NCBI GenBank assembly: GCA_020354665.1
Contig: CP070653.1
Location: forward strand, 1,688,823 to 1,724,093
Origin: Burkholderiales bacterium
GTDB taxonomy: Bacteria; Pseudomonadota; Gammaproteobacteria; Burkholderiales; Burkholderiaceae_C
Direction: 5' to 3'
Length of the DNA stretch: 35,271 bases
Made by a program: the position numbers and the translations under genes. The first letter of the stretch is position 1. Each line of letters starts with the position of its first letter. The notes under the pieces are model-generated. The model did not search any database. It was not told where the DNA came from and worked only from the letters and a program-made list of their open reading frames with translations. Positions 1 through 8,719 of this stretch are shown here, piece after piece.

Positions 1-513
1 GCTGCGCAGCCACGGAAAGATCGCGATATCGGCAATGCTGTACTCGTTGCCGCCGATGTAGCGGCTTGCGCCGAGCCGCTGGTTCATCACCGCGTACAAA
101 CGCTTGGCCTCGTTGGTGTAGCGATTGACCGCGTAGGGGATCTTCTCGGGCGCATAGATGCGGAAATGATGCGTCTGGCCCAGCATCGGGCCCACACTGC
201 TCACCTGGAACATCAGCCACTGCAGCACTTCGTACTTGCCGCGCACGTCGGCCGGCAGGAACTGGCCGGTCTTCGCCGCGAGGTACAGCAGGATGGCGCC
301 CGATTCGAACAGGGAGATCGGCCGGCCGTCGGGCCCGTCAGGGTCGACGATTGCCGGGACCTTGTTGTTGGGGCTGATCGCCAGGAACTCGGATTTGAAC
401 TGGTCGCCCGCACCGATGTTGACCGGGTGAACGCGGTACGGCAGACCGCACTCTTCGAGCATGATGTGAACCTTGTGGCCATTCGAGGTGGCCCAGGAAT
501 ACACTTCGATCAT
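1..513 (-). CDS. Glutathione S-transferase, Nu class (YfcG/YghU-like), 3' end missing
   Basis: This is the first 171 codons of a glutathione transferase; the gene runs off the left edge, so only the thioredoxin-like N-terminal domain and the start of the all-helical domain are seen. The start is the ATG at 511-513, giving MIEVYSWATSNGHK. The T-x-N-G-H-K turn near residues 9-14 matches Nu-class enzymes such as E. coli YfcG (APTPNGHK), which use a Thr/Asn pair instead of Tyr or Ser to contact glutathione. The segments NNKVPAIVDPDG, SLFESGAILLYLA and GPMLGQTHHF are also typical of YfcG. Known members act as cytosolic disulfide-bond reductases and peroxidases; that role here is inferred. It is divergent from the unknown gene starting at 578. 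Confidence 0.9.
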   Translation of the reverse strand, partial: MIEVYSWATSNGHKVHIMLEECGLPYRVHPVNIGAGDQFKSEFLAISPNNKVPAIVDPDGPDGRPISLFESGAILLYLAAKTGQFLPADVRGKYEVLQWLMFQVSSVGPMLGQTHHFRIYAPEKIPYAVNRYTNEAKRLYAVMNQRLGASRYIGGNEYSIADIAIFPWLRS

Positions 514-577
514 TGCGGCGCGCTCCTGCCTGCAGCCATTGTCCTTTGCGCCCACTCTAGACGATTCCTCGGTGGCC

Positions 578-1270
578 ATGCTCGACAAGATCCGGCAATT
601 GATGAGTCAGGGCGCGCGGCGCGGTGCGGATTGGGATGGCGTGGCAGCCTGGGCCGAGGCCGCGTCGCTCGTCTTCAAGCGCGCGCGCGGCGGCGACGGG
701 TTCGCCGTCGAGGGGAGCCTCGGCGAAGATTACGTGCCGTGGCGGCTCGAATGGGGGCCGTCCAAACGGTTCTACTTCGACAGCAATGAGCTGCGCATCC
801 GGGCCGAACTCGGCCTGCCCGACGAGCTTCAGATGCTCGTGATGTCGCGCGCGCTGATGCGCCGGCTCGAGTCCGAGACGTTCCACACGCTGACCGACTC
901 GCTGAAGACCTACGCCGACGACTCTGCACCGGAGGAGATGCGCTGGATGGCGATGTTCCATCACCTCGAGCCGGCTGCCCTCGGGCCGCTGCGGACGCAT
1001 TTCGGGGCACTGGCGGCGGTGCCGTCAAGCGTCGCCGCATGGCTCAAAGGGCCGTTGGGCGAGCAACTGCTGCGCTACGTGGCCGGCGGCCCGATCGGGC
1101 CAAACGAACCGCTGGAGCTGATGGTCAATCGTGGCCGTCTCACGCTGCGCACGGCGCTGGCCGAGCCGGTGCCGGCCGTGCTCGATGCGTGGCTCGCGAT
1201 GTTCGCAGCCGGCGTGCAGGGCCTGCCGCAGGCGATCAAGGCGCTCTCGGCACCGTCACGCGGCGCGTGA
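578..1270 (+). CDS. Conserved-looking hypothetical protein, 230 aa
   Basis: I do not recognise a domain. The chosen start is the ATG at 578 (MLDKIRQLMSQG), because an upstream start in the same frame would run into the divergent glutathione transferase gene. The protein looks soluble: it has no signal peptide and no clear membrane span. It is rich in Leu, Ala, Arg and Trp. The N-terminal third contains the mixed-charge segment VEGSLGEDYVPWRLEWGPSK, and the remainder looks mainly helical, ending in LPQAIKALSAP. The reading frame has the strong third-position GC bias of its neighbours, so it is very likely a real gene. It stands alone: the 64 bp before it are shared with the divergent transferase, and it ends 22 bp before the convergent acyl-CoA dehydrogenase gene. 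No function is proposed. Confidence 0.8.
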   Translation: MLDKIRQLMSQGARRGADWDGVAAWAEAASLVFKRARGGDGFAVEGSLGEDYVPWRLEWGPSKRFYFDSNELRIRAELGLPDELQMLVMSRALMRRLESETFHTLTDSLKTYADDSAPEEMRWMAMFHHLEPAALGPLRTHFGALAAVPSSVAAWLKGPLGEQLLRYVAGGPIGPNEPLELMVNRGRLTLRTALAEPVPAVLDAWLAMFAAGVQGLPQAIKALSAPSRGA

Positions 1271-1292
1271 GGCTGCCCGCGGCGGGTCTTGC

Positions 1293-2510
1293 TCAGGCCG
1301 CGTGGCGGCCGAGCTCGATCTTCGCGATCGCGTTGCGGTGCACCTCGTCCGGGCCGTCGGCAAAGCGCAGCGTGCGCACGTGTGCGTAGTACTGCGCGAG
1401 CGGGAAGTCCTGGCAAAGGCCACCGCCGCCATGCGCCTGGATCGCCCAGTCGATCACCTGGCACGCCATCGTCGGGGCGATCACCTTGATCATCGCGATC
1501 TCGGCCTTGGCCGCCTTGTTGCCTACGGTGTCCATCATCCAGGCCGCTTTCAGCGTCAGCAGTCGCGCCTGGTCGATCAGGCATCGGGCCTCGGCGATGC
1601 GCTCCTGTGTCACCGTCTGCTGTGCGATCGGCCGGCCGAACGCGACGCGGTTCGACGCACGCCGGCACATCAACTCGAGTGAGCGTTCGGCCAGCCCGAT
1701 CGTGCGCATGCAGTGGTGGATGCGTCCCGGGCCGAGCCGCCCCTGCGCGATCTCGAAGCCGCGCCCTTCACCGAGCAGCAGGTCCGATGCGCTGACGCGG
1801 ACGTGATCAAAGTCGACCTCCATGTGGCCGTGCGGTGCATCGTCGAAACCGAATACCGACAGCGGCCGCAACACCTTCACCCCCGGTGTCCGTGCCGGCA
1901 CGAGGATCATCGACTGCTGCTGATGGCGCGGCGCCGAAGGGTCGGTCTTGCCCATGAAGATGTAGACGCTGCAACGCGGGTCGCCGGCGCCGCTGATCCA
2001 CCACTTGCGGCCGTTGACCCGGTACGCGTCGCCGCTGCGCTCGATGCGTGCCTCGATGTTCGTTGCGTCCGACGAGGCCACTGCGGGCTCGGTCATCGCG
2101 AAGGCGCTGCGGATCTCGCCGGCCAGCAGCGGCTCGAGCCATTGCTTCTTCTGCGCCGCAGTGCCGTAGCGCACGAGCACCTCCATGTTGCCGGTATCGG
2201 GCGCCGAGCAGTTGAAGACTTCGCTCGCCCACGGCACGCGGCCCATGATCTCGGCCAGCGGCGCGTACTCCTGGTTGGTCAGGCCTGCGCCGTACTCGCT
2301 GTCCGGCAGGAACAGGTTCCACAGCCCGGCCGCGCGCGCCTTGGGCTTGAGCTCCTCGATCAGCGCGAGCGGGGTCCAGCGTCTGCCGGCGCGCGTGTTG
2401 GCCTCGATCTCGTCCCAGTAGCGCTGCTCGTTCGGGTAGACATGGGCATTCATGAAGTCAGTCAGCAGCGCCTGCAGCTGTCGCGTACGCGCCGAGTAAG
2501 CGAAGTCCAT
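1293..2510 (-). CDS. Acyl-CoA dehydrogenase, ACAD10/11-like (405 aa)
   Basis: FAD-dependent acyl-CoA dehydrogenase of normal length. The start is the ATG at 2508-2510 ([13 protein letters not shown]), with an AGGAG ribosome site just upstream. Visible marks are the FAD/substrate segment [18 protein letters not shown], the [12 protein letters not shown] strand, the [11 protein letters not shown] signature and the C-terminal [13 protein letters not shown] followed by [10 protein letters not shown]. The DGPDEVH ending is that of the ACAD10/ACAD11 branch; most family members have an EGT motif there, with the catalytic glutamate. The gene lies 20 bp behind an APH-type kinase, the same two activities that are fused in human ACAD11 and paired as LvaA/LvaC in the Pseudomonas levulinate pathway. 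A role in 4-hydroxy- or related hydroxyacyl-CoA breakdown is therefore inferred; a plain short- or branched-chain dehydrogenase remains possible. Confidence 0.93.
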   Translation of the reverse strand: MDFAYSARTRQLQALLTDFMNAHVYPNEQRYWDEIEANTRAGRRWTPLALIEELKPKARAAGLWNLFLPDSEYGAGLTNQEYAPLAEIMGRVPWASEVFNCSAPDTGNMEVLVRYGTAAQKKQWLEPLLAGEIRSAFAMTEPAVASSDATNIEARIERSGDAYRVNGRKWWISGAGDPRCSVYIFMGKTDPSAPRHQQQSMILVPARTPGVKVLRPLSVFGFDDAPHGHMEVDFDHVRVSASDLLLGEGRGFEIAQGRLGPGRIHHCMRTIGLAERSLELMCRRASNRVAFGRPIAQQTVTQERIAEARCLIDQARLLTLKAAWMMDTVGNKAAKAEIAMIKVIAPTMACQVIDWAIQAHGGGGLCQDFPLAQYYAHVRTLRFADGPDEVHRNAIAKIELGRHAA

Positions 2511-2530
2511 CGGGTTCTCCTGTTGCTGCG

Positions 2531-3631
2531 TCAGCCGCCCCGCCGTGCGGCCTCGGCGAATTGCCAGCCGAGTTCGGCCAGCGGTCGCGCGCCGGCCCCG
2601 GCGCGCCGCGCCTGTTCGCTCGACGCAGTGCCGTCGACGACGCGCCGCGCAATGCCCTGCAGGATGCCGGCCATGCGGAACAAGTTGTAGGCGAGGTAGA
2701 AGTTCCAGTCGGCCATCACCGCGTCGACGTCGTGGCGGCCGGTGCGTGCGCAGTAACGCCGCACGTAGTCGCGCTCGCTCGGAATGCCAAGCGCCTGCAG
2801 GTCGAGGCCGCCGATGCCGCGGAACGCGCCGGGCGGGATGTGCCATGACATGCAGTGATAGCTGAAATCGGCCAGCGGATGACCGAGCGTCGAGAGCTCC
2901 CAGTCGAGCACCGCCAGCACGTGCGTCTCGTGCGGGTGGAAGATCAGGTTGTCGAGGCGGAAATCGCCGTGCACCACGCTCACCTCGCGTTCGTCACGAG
3001 CGCCCGCCGGGATGTTCAGCGGCAGCCAGTCGATCAGGCGCTCCATGGCCTCGATCGGCGCGGGGCCCGCCGGCGAGGTCGAAGCCTGGTACTGCTTGGA
3101 CCAACGCGCAATCTGCCGCTCGAAGTAGTTGCCGGGGCGGCCGTAATCGGCCAGCCCGGCGGCCTGCACGTCAACTTGATGCAGGGCCGCGATGACGCGG
3201 TTCATTTCGTCGTACACGGCTGCGCGCCCGGCCGGTGCGAGCCCGGGTAGCGACTGGTCCCAAAACACCCGGCCGTCGACGAATTCCATCACGTAGAACG
3301 CGCGGCCGATCACCGATTCGTCCTCGCACAGCAGGTGCATCCGCGCTACCGGCACCGCGCTGCCAGTCAGCGCACGCATGACGCGGAACTCACGCTCGAC
3401 CGCATGCGCCGACGGCAGCAGCCGGGCAGCCGGTCCCGGCTTGGCCCGCATCACGTAGACCATAGCCGGCGTGATCAGCTTGAACGTCGGGTTCGACTGT
3501 CCGCCCCTGAACTGCTCGACACGCAGCGGGCCACTGAACCCTTCGAGGTGTTCCCTCAGGTACGCCTCGAGCGCGCCGACATCGAACTGGTGTGGCGCGG
3601 CGATCGGGCGGGTGCCGGTGTGACTGTCCAT
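2531..3631 (-). CDS. APH-family phosphotransferase (ACAD10/11 kinase-domain type)
   Basis: Kinase-fold protein of the aminoglycoside-phosphotransferase superfamily, 366 aa from the chosen ATG at 3629-3631. That start lies 9 bp after a GAGGA site; the ATG two codons upstream at 3635-3637 is an alternative but sits only 3 bp from it. Counting from the upstream Met, the nucleotide-binding loop is [10 protein letters not shown] (43-52), the catalytic HGDFRLDN is at 223-230 (D225 base, N230 metal ligand) and the metal-binding D-W-E follows at 245-247. No signal peptide is seen, so it should be cytosolic. It precedes the dehydrogenase gene by 20 bp. In the homologous fused (ACAD11) and split (LvaA) systems the kinase phosphorylates a hydroxyacyl-CoA so that phosphate can be eliminated. 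Antibiotic resistance is unlikely given this context. Confidence 0.9.
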   Translation of the reverse strand: MDSHTGTRPIAAPHQFDVGALEAYLREHLEGFSGPLRVEQFRGGQSNPTFKLITPAMVYVMRAKPGPAARLLPSAHAVEREFRVMRALTGSAVPVARMHLLCEDESVIGRAFYVMEFVDGRVFWDQSLPGLAPAGRAAVYDEMNRVIAALHQVDVQAAGLADYGRPGNYFERQIARWSKQYQASTSPAGPAPIEAMERLIDWLPLNIPAGARDEREVSVVHGDFRLDNLIFHPHETHVLAVLDWELSTLGHPLADFSYHCMSWHIPPGAFRGIGGLDLQALGIPSERDYVRRYCARTGRHDVDAVMADWNFYLAYNLFRMAGILQGIARRVVDGTASSEQARRAGAGARPLAELGWQFAEAARRGG

Positions 3632-3745
3632 CACCATCTGTCCTCAGCGTTCGCGCATTGTGCCCAATGCGGATTCGACCGCGGAACGGCATCGCGCTCG
3701 GCAGGGGACAGTCACGCAGCGCCGCCGCTGCGACTCGACGCCCGG

Positions 3746-4462
3746 TCAGACGATGTCAGCCCCTCGACTCTTCTCGACGTCGAGGTGGTGGGTCAGCGTG
3801 TTCCCGAGCGACGCGTCGACCAGTTCCTTCACTGCGACCGACGCCGCGAACGGTACAGCGGCCAGTCGCTCGCCCAGCCGCAACGCCTCGTCGAGCGCAC
3901 TGCCTTGCCGTGTGAGCGCGGCGGCCAGGCCGAACGCCTTCATCGTCTGCGCCTCGACCGTTGCGCCCAGCCACAACCATTGCAGGGCCAGCGCGCGCGG
4001 CAGCCGCTGGCCTAGATGCCAGCTCAAACCGGCCAGCGGCATGCGACCGCTCGCCGCGCCCGTAATGACGAAGCGTGCATCCTCGGCGGCGACCACGACG
4101 TCGCAGGCCAGTGCCAGGGCCAGTCCGGCGTCCGCAGCGACGCCCTCGACCGCTGCGACGACCGGCTTGGGAAACGCACGCAACCCATCGATCCATGCAT
4201 GCAACGCATCAATCGCCGCGGCGCCGGAATCGGCTGCCAGACCTGGCGCCGCGGTGCGGCTGGGCAGCGCTTCGCCGGCACTGAAGTTGCCGGCGTCGCC
4301 ATGGACGACGACCAGCGAGACCGCTTCGTCGGCTTCGGCGACCGCGAGCGCCTCGATGCCCGCCGCGCAGATCTGCGGCGTCAGGGCATTGCTGGTGGCC
4401 GCATCGCTGATCGTCAGCACCAGCGTCGAGGCACGTCGTGCAGAGCGCAGTTCGGAGGTCAT
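3746..4462 (-). CDS. Crotonase (enoyl-CoA hydratase/isomerase) superfamily protein lacking canonical catalytic Glu
   Basis: Crotonase-fold protein, 238 aa from the ATG at 4460-4462 (MTSELRSARR); an in-frame GTG at 4513 is a longer alternative. The oxyanion-hole segment GNFSAGEALP and the core KPVVAAVEGVAADAGLALAL-ACDVVVAAEDARF are clear. Aligned with rat enoyl-CoA hydratase, the glutamate of the G-G-G-C-E-L motif is replaced by Ala (about residue 115) and that of the P-E-I-L-I-G motif by Gly (about residue 135). A normal hydratase reaction is therefore doubtful, and isomerase, hydrolase or another crotonase chemistry is possible. It is upstream of, and in the same direction as, the kinase/dehydrogenase pair with a 108 bp gap, so it may belong to the same pathway but could be transcribed separately. 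Confidence 0.85.
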   Translation of the reverse strand: MTSELRSARRASTLVLTISDAATSNALTPQICAAGIEALAVAEADEAVSLVVVHGDAGNFSAGEALPSRTAAPGLAADSGAAAIDALHAWIDGLRAFPKPVVAAVEGVAADAGLALALACDVVVAAEDARFVITGAASGRMPLAGLSWHLGQRLPRALALQWLWLGATVEAQTMKAFGLAAALTRQGSALDEALRLGERLAAVPFAASVAVKELVDASLGNTLTHHLDVEKSRGADIV

Positions 4463-4614
4463 CGGTAAAGCGTTCGCATGCGTAGCCTCGGGCGCGCCGA
4501 TTTTGGCACGCACAACGCTGCGCGCTGCGGCCTGCGCATTTCGCCCGCTTGTGACGGGATTTCCGATGTGTAACTCATGTTAGAGTCGCCCGTCTTTCCA
4601 GTCCAAAAAGAGGC

Positions 4615-6591
4615 ATGCTGCGGCGCGCGAAGACCCTTCCCCTCGCGATCGGCGCGGGGCTCCTGGTGGCCTCGGCGGGTGTCCATGCTCTGGGGTTCGG
4701 GCAGTCCAGCACGGTAGCGACGCTCGGGCAGCGGTTGAACATCACCGTTGGCTTGCGGCAGGACGAATCCGAATTCGTCGACGTCGAATGCGTCTCGGCC
4801 GAGGTGCGCACGGGTGACAACCGTGTACAGCCGCAGAACGTGCGGGTGACGATCGAGGGCGCGCCCGGCGATGCGCGCCGCTTGATCCGCGTGAGCACGA
4901 CGACCGTCATCGACGAGCCGATCGTGACCATCAAGCTCGCGGTGGGCTGTCCTCCTTCGGTGTCGCGGGAATTCGTCGCGCTGGCGGATCCGCCGGTGGT
5001 GCAGTTGGCCGCACAGGCGCCCGAGCCGACTCCCCCCGCGGCGGCGGCGCCGGCCGCGCCCCCACAGCGCGCCGAGGCCGAGGGAGTGACGACGGCGCGC
5101 GCACCGGCGGTCGCGGCTCCGAAACCTGCGGCGCCGGCCACGCCCCGTCGGCGTGCGCCGCGCCCGAGCAGCGCAACGGTGCGGGCACCGTCGCTGCAAG
5201 TCGCGCGACCGGCCGGGGCGGCCGGGCCCGCAGTGGCCGCGCCGGTGCAGCGAGGACCTGCGCCGGAGGTCCGGGATCGGCTGCGTCTGGACGCGGCGCG
5301 GCTGCCGGCCCGGCCGACGCAGCCGGCATCGGCCCCGCCGCCGGGTGTCGTCGAAGCGGCGGCCGCCGACCAGGCGGCATCGGCGGCCGCGGTGGCGGCA
5401 GCAGCCGCATCGGCGGCAAGCGCTGCTGAGGCCGCGCGCGCAGCCGATGTCGAGCGGTTGCGGGCGCTCGAGGAAAGCCTGGCCAAGCTGCGTGAAGAGA
5501 TGCGCGGCAGTACCCAGGAACTCACCGCACTGCAGGCGCGCGTGCAGCGTGCCGAAGCCGAGCGCTACGCCAATCCGGTCGTCTACGCGTTGGCTGGCCT
5601 GAGCGCGGTGCTCGCGATGGCGCTCGGTGCCGCGCTGTTCAGGCGATCGCGCGAACGCGAGGCACGGTGGTGGGCCCACTCCCAGCCGGCGCGACTCGAC
5701 GAGGCGGGGCGGCCGTCGAGGATCCGCAATGACTCGCCGGCCGAGAGCGTGCCGTCGTCGGTGCTCGAGCCCGTATCGGGCGTGGAGGTCGACGAGATCA
5801 CGTCGCAAGCGCCGATGCCGACCGTGTCGCCGGCCACCCGACCGGCCGTGTCCGAGGCGCGCCGCGAGGTCACGGTCGAGGAACTGATCGACCTTGAACA
5901 GCAGGCGGAGTTCTTCATCGTACTGGGCCAGGACGAGTCGGCGATCGATCTGTTGATGAACCACCTGCGCAATACCGGTGGCATCAGCCCGCTGCCGTAT
6001 CTGAAGCTGCTCGAGATCTATCGGCGGCGTGGCGAGCGCAGCCCTTACGAACGCCTGCGTGAGCGTTTCAACCGGCGCTTCAACGCTTACGCGCCGGACT
6101 GGGAGGCCGACCCGGCCGCCGGTCGGTCGCTCGAGGACTACCCCGAAGTGATCGTGCGGCTGCAGGCGGCGTGGTCGCAACCGCAGCGGGCGATGGAAGA
6201 ACTCGAATCGATGCTGTTCCGCCGGGACGAAGGGGAGACGTTCGACGTTCCGGCCTACGGCGAAGTGCTGTTCCTGTACTCGCTCGCGCGTGACCTGCTC
6301 GATCATCCGGGCCGCGAAACGGTCCCTGGCAAGGACGTCGATCTGTTGTTGCCGCTGGGAGGCGGCGACGCGTCAAGCCCAGCGGCGGTGTCACCGATGG
6401 TGTCCACGATGTCGATGGAGCCCAGTCCGATGGTCGAGAAGCCGATTTCGCTCGACCTCGACGTGTCGATGCCCGCACCGCTCGACGCATTGGGCGAACC
6501 GCGACCCGCGCGCACCGATCGCGTCGCTGGAACAGGCGGTTCGGGCGTCCAGGCAGGCAAGCCCGTGCCTGGCGGCAAGAAGACCTCGTAA
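4615..6591 (+). CDS. fimV: FimV-family inner-membrane protein (658 aa)
   Basis: The start is the ATG at 4615, preceded by AAAGAGG. The N-terminus is a signal peptide (MLRRAKTLPLAIGAGLLVAS-AGVHA) followed by the FimV N-terminal domain (about residues 26-130), ending in the typical REFVALADPP. Next come an Ala/Pro-rich linker (about 130-240), an Ala-rich coiled coil (about 240-318), a single membrane span (about 322-342, VVYALAGLSAVLAMALGAALF) and a C-terminal FimV/TPR-like region from about residue 420 (VEELIDLEQQAEFFIVLGQD). Known FimV proteins organise the cell pole, type IV pili and twitching. I see no LysM peptidoglycan-binding domain between the N-terminal domain and the linker, so this may be a divergent paralogue. 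It stands alone between divergent crotonase and convergent aminotransferase genes. Confidence 0.85.
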   Translation: MLRRAKTLPLAIGAGLLVASAGVHALGFGQSSTVATLGQRLNITVGLRQDESEFVDVECVSAEVRTGDNRVQPQNVRVTIEGAPGDARRLIRVSTTTVIDEPIVTIKLAVGCPPSVSREFVALADPPVVQLAAQAPEPTPPAAAAPAAPPQRAEAEGVTTARAPAVAAPKPAAPATPRRRAPRPSSATVRAPSLQVARPAGAAGPAVAAPVQRGPAPEVRDRLRLDAARLPARPTQPASAPPPGVVEAAAADQAASAAAVAAAAASAASAAEAARAADVERLRALEESLAKLREEMRGSTQELTALQARVQRAEAERYANPVVYALAGLSAVLAMALGAALFRRSREREARWWAHSQPARLDEAGRPSRIRNDSPAESVPSSVLEPVSGVEVDEITSQAPMPTVSPATRPAVSEARREVTVEELIDLEQQAEFFIVLGQDESAIDLLMNHLRNTGGISPLPYLKLLEIYRRRGERSPYERLRERFNRRFNAYAPDWEADPAAGRSLEDYPEVIVRLQAAWSQPQRAMEELESMLFRRDEGETFDVPAYGEVLFLYSLARDLLDHPGRETVPGKDVDLLLPLGGGDASSPAAVSPMVSTMSMEPSPMVEKPISLDLDVSMPAPLDALGEPRPARTDRVAGTGGSGVQAGKPVPGGKKTS

Positions 6592-6611
6592 TTCTCGGCG
6601 CTCGCGCCGGG

Positions 6612-7772
6612 CTACAACCTGGCCAAACGCTCGATCGCGAGGTCGAGCGTTTCTTCCTTCTTGGCGAAGCAGAATCGCACGATGCGCTGGTCGAAGCCGT
6701 CGGCGTAGAACGCGCAGAGCGGGATGGCCGCGACGCCGACCTCGCGCGTGAGCCACTCGCACATCGCGGTCTCGTCGAGATCGGGCCGCACGCCGCGATA
6801 GTCGACGCACTGGAAGAAGCTGCCTTCGCTGGGCAGCAGCACGAAGCGCGAATGGGCCAAGCCGGCCCGGAACCGGTCGCGCTTGCGCTGATAGAACGCG
6901 GGCAGCGCGAGGTAATGCTCCGGGACTGCCAGATAGCTCGCCAGGCCGTGCTGTACCGGTGTATTGACCGTGAACACGTTGAACTGGTGCACCTTGCGCA
7001 GCTCGGCCGTCATGCTCGCCGGTGCAGCGACATAGCCGACCTTCCAGCCGGTCACGTGATACGTCTTGCCGAAGCTCGATACCACGAATGCGCGCGCGGC
7101 CAGCTCGGGATGACGCGAGGCGCTTTCGTGCCGCCGGCCGTCGAAGACCATGTGTTCGTAGACTTCGTCGCTGATCAGCAGGACGTCGGTCGGACGCAGC
7201 AGGGCGGCGAGCCGATGCATGTCCTCGGCGCTCCACACGGTGGCGCTCGGGTTGTGCGGTGAGTTCACGATGATCGCGCGCGTACGCGGCGACAGCGCCG
7301 CGGCGATGCGGTCGAAATTCGGCCGGAAGGTGCCGGGATCCAGCGGCACCCGGACGATGCGGCCGCCGGCCAGTTCGATGTTGGGGCCGTAGCTGTCGTA
7401 GCACGGCTCGAGCACGATCACCTCGTCGCCCGGATGCACCACCGCCAGGATCGCGGTCAGGATCGCCTGCGTGGCGCCGGCGGTGATCGTGATCTCGGTG
7501 TCCGGGTCGTAACGCTGCCGGTAAACGGCTTCGATCTTGGCGGCGACGGCCTGGCGCAGGGCGGGCACGCCGGCCATCGGCGGGTACTGGTTGAGGCCGC
7601 GCCGCATCGCGTCGCACACGGCGTCGATCAGCCGCGGATCGCAATCGAAGTCCGGGAATCCCTGGCCGAGGTTGACCGCGCCGCACTGCTGCGCGAGTGC
7701 CGACATCACGGTGAAGATCGTCGTGCCGACATTCGGCAGGCGGCTGTGCAGGGGCGGCGTGCGGTGCGGCAT
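6612..7772 (-). CDS. ybdL: Methionine aminotransferase, YbdL-like (386 aa)
   Basis: Fold-type I, class I/II PLP aminotransferase very similar to E. coli YbdL, which transaminates methionine and aromatic amino acids, preferring methionine. Shared segments include LPNVGTTIFTVMSALAQQ, NLGQGFPDFD, SPHNPSATVW and SSFGKTYHVTGWKVGY. The PLP lysine is K236, with N174, D202 and Y205 as further cofactor contacts. The start is the ATG at 7770-7772, which shares one base with the cysB stop (TGATG); a GTG one codon upstream is less likely. It is the last gene of the lptF-lptG-cbiX-cysB-ybdL run. Coupling to a CysB-type regulator fits a job in methionine or methylthio-oxobutyrate (methionine salvage) metabolism. 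The protein is cytosolic. Confidence 0.92.
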   Translation of the reverse strand: MPHRTPPLHSRLPNVGTTIFTVMSALAQQCGAVNLGQGFPDFDCDPRLIDAVCDAMRRGLNQYPPMAGVPALRQAVAAKIEAVYRQRYDPDTEITITAGATQAILTAILAVVHPGDEVIVLEPCYDSYGPNIELAGGRIVRVPLDPGTFRPNFDRIAAALSPRTRAIIVNSPHNPSATVWSAEDMHRLAALLRPTDVLLISDEVYEHMVFDGRRHESASRHPELAARAFVVSSFGKTYHVTGWKVGYVAAPASMTAELRKVHQFNVFTVNTPVQHGLASYLAVPEHYLALPAFYQRKRDRFRAGLAHSRFVLLPSEGSFFQCVDYRGVRPDLDETAMCEWLTREVGVAAIPLCAFYADGFDQRIVRFCFAKKEETLDLAIERLARL

Positions 7773-8719
7773 CACAAGGCGTAGTCCGGTCCGGCGTCGC
7801 CCGTCATCGCCCGGGCGATCAGTTGGCGATTGAGGCGATCGCTGAGCAGTTCGGCGAAAGCGTAGACGAAGCTGCGCAGCACCACGCCGCGCTTGAACGC
7901 GACGCGCGCGATGTTCTGGCCGAACAGGTGTCCCACCGGACGCCAGACGAGATCGCCGTCGCGCGGTTCGTCGCGCACCGCCATCTCGGCCACGAGGCCA
8001 ACGCCGAGGCCGCCGCGCACGTAGGTCTTGATGACGTCGGCGTCGATCGCCTCGAGCACGAACTCGGGCGCCATGTGCTGTGCCGCGAAGGCGCGGTCGA
8101 TGCGCGAGCGGCCGGTGAACGACGGGTGGTACGAAATCAGCGGTTCGCGCACCAGATCGTCAAGTGTCAGCCGTTCGGTGCGCGCCAATGGATGCGCTGA
8201 AGGCAGCACGGCCACGTGCTGCCATTCGTACCAGGGTACCGAAACGAGGTCCTCGAACTCCGCCAGCGTCTCGGTGGCCAAACCAATGTCGGCCACCTCC
8301 TCGAGCAGCATCTGCGCCACCTGCGCGGGACTGCCCTGGTGCAGCGAGACGGCGACGCGCGGGAACCGCTGACGCAGTGCCGCCACCGGGGCAGGGAGCA
8401 CGTAGCGCGCCTGGGTATGCGTGGTCGCGATCGACAGTCGCCCTGCGTCCTGCTTGGAGAACTCCTCGCCGATGCGCCTGAGGTTGCCGACCTCGCGCAG
8501 GATGATGTCGATCGACCGCAGTACCTCGCGACCCGGCTCGGTGATGCGGCGCAAGCGCTTGCCGTGGCGCTCGAAGATGTCGACGCCGAGTTCCTCCTCG
8601 AGCTCGAGGATTGCTTTGCTCACGCCGGGCTGCGACGTGAACAGCGCCTTGGCCGTCTCGGTCAGGTTCAGGTTGCGGCGCGCGGCTTCCTGCGCAAAGC
8701 GGAACTGGTGCAGGTTCAT
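7772..8719 (-). CDS. cysB: CysB-family LysR-type transcriptional regulator (315 aa)
   Basis: LysR-type regulator with a winged HTH in residues 1-60 (MNLHQFRFAQEAARRNLNLT, then TSQPGVSKAILELEEELG) and the CysB/Cbl-specific effector-binding segment TTHTQARYVLP at 99-109, which contacts sulfate or acetylserine-type ligands in known members. Its length matches CysB (about 324 aa). CysB activates sulfate-assimilation genes when sulfur is short; Cbl, a close relative for organosulfonate genes, cannot be excluded. The gene overlaps cbiX by four bases (ATGA) and the downstream aminotransferase by one base, so the three are probably translationally coupled. Cotranscription with cbiX, which makes sirohaem for sulfite reductase, supports the sulfur role. 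Confidence 0.93.
   Translation of the reverse strand: MNLHQFRFAQEAARRNLNLTETAKALFTSQPGVSKAILELEEELGVDIFERHGKRLRRITEPGREVLRSIDIILREVGNLRRIGEEFSKQDAGRLSIATTHTQARYVLPAPVAALRQRFPRVAVSLHQGSPAQVAQMLLEEVADIGLATETLAEFEDLVSVPWYEWQHVAVLPSAHPLARTERLTLDDLVREPLISYHPSFTGRSRIDRAFAAQHMAPEFVLEAIDADVIKTYVRGGLGVGLVAEMAVRDEPRDGDLVWRPVGHLFGQNIARVAFKRGVVLRSFVYAFAELLSDRLNRQLIARAMTGDAGPDYAL

Noticed and set aside
2531-3631. Antibiotic (aminoglycoside) resistance kinase
   Set aside because: The APH fold is shared, but the context and sequence fit the ACAD10/11 kinase type.
4459-6306. Long minus-strand open frame opposite fimV
   Set aside because: Its translation is Arg-rich and without recognisable domains, while the plus strand encodes a protein with signal peptide, membrane span and family motifs.
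6596-6609. Small inverted repeat CGGCG-ctcg-CGCCG between fimV and ybdL, considered as a shared terminator
   Set aside because: The stem is only 5 bp and no T-run follows on either strand.
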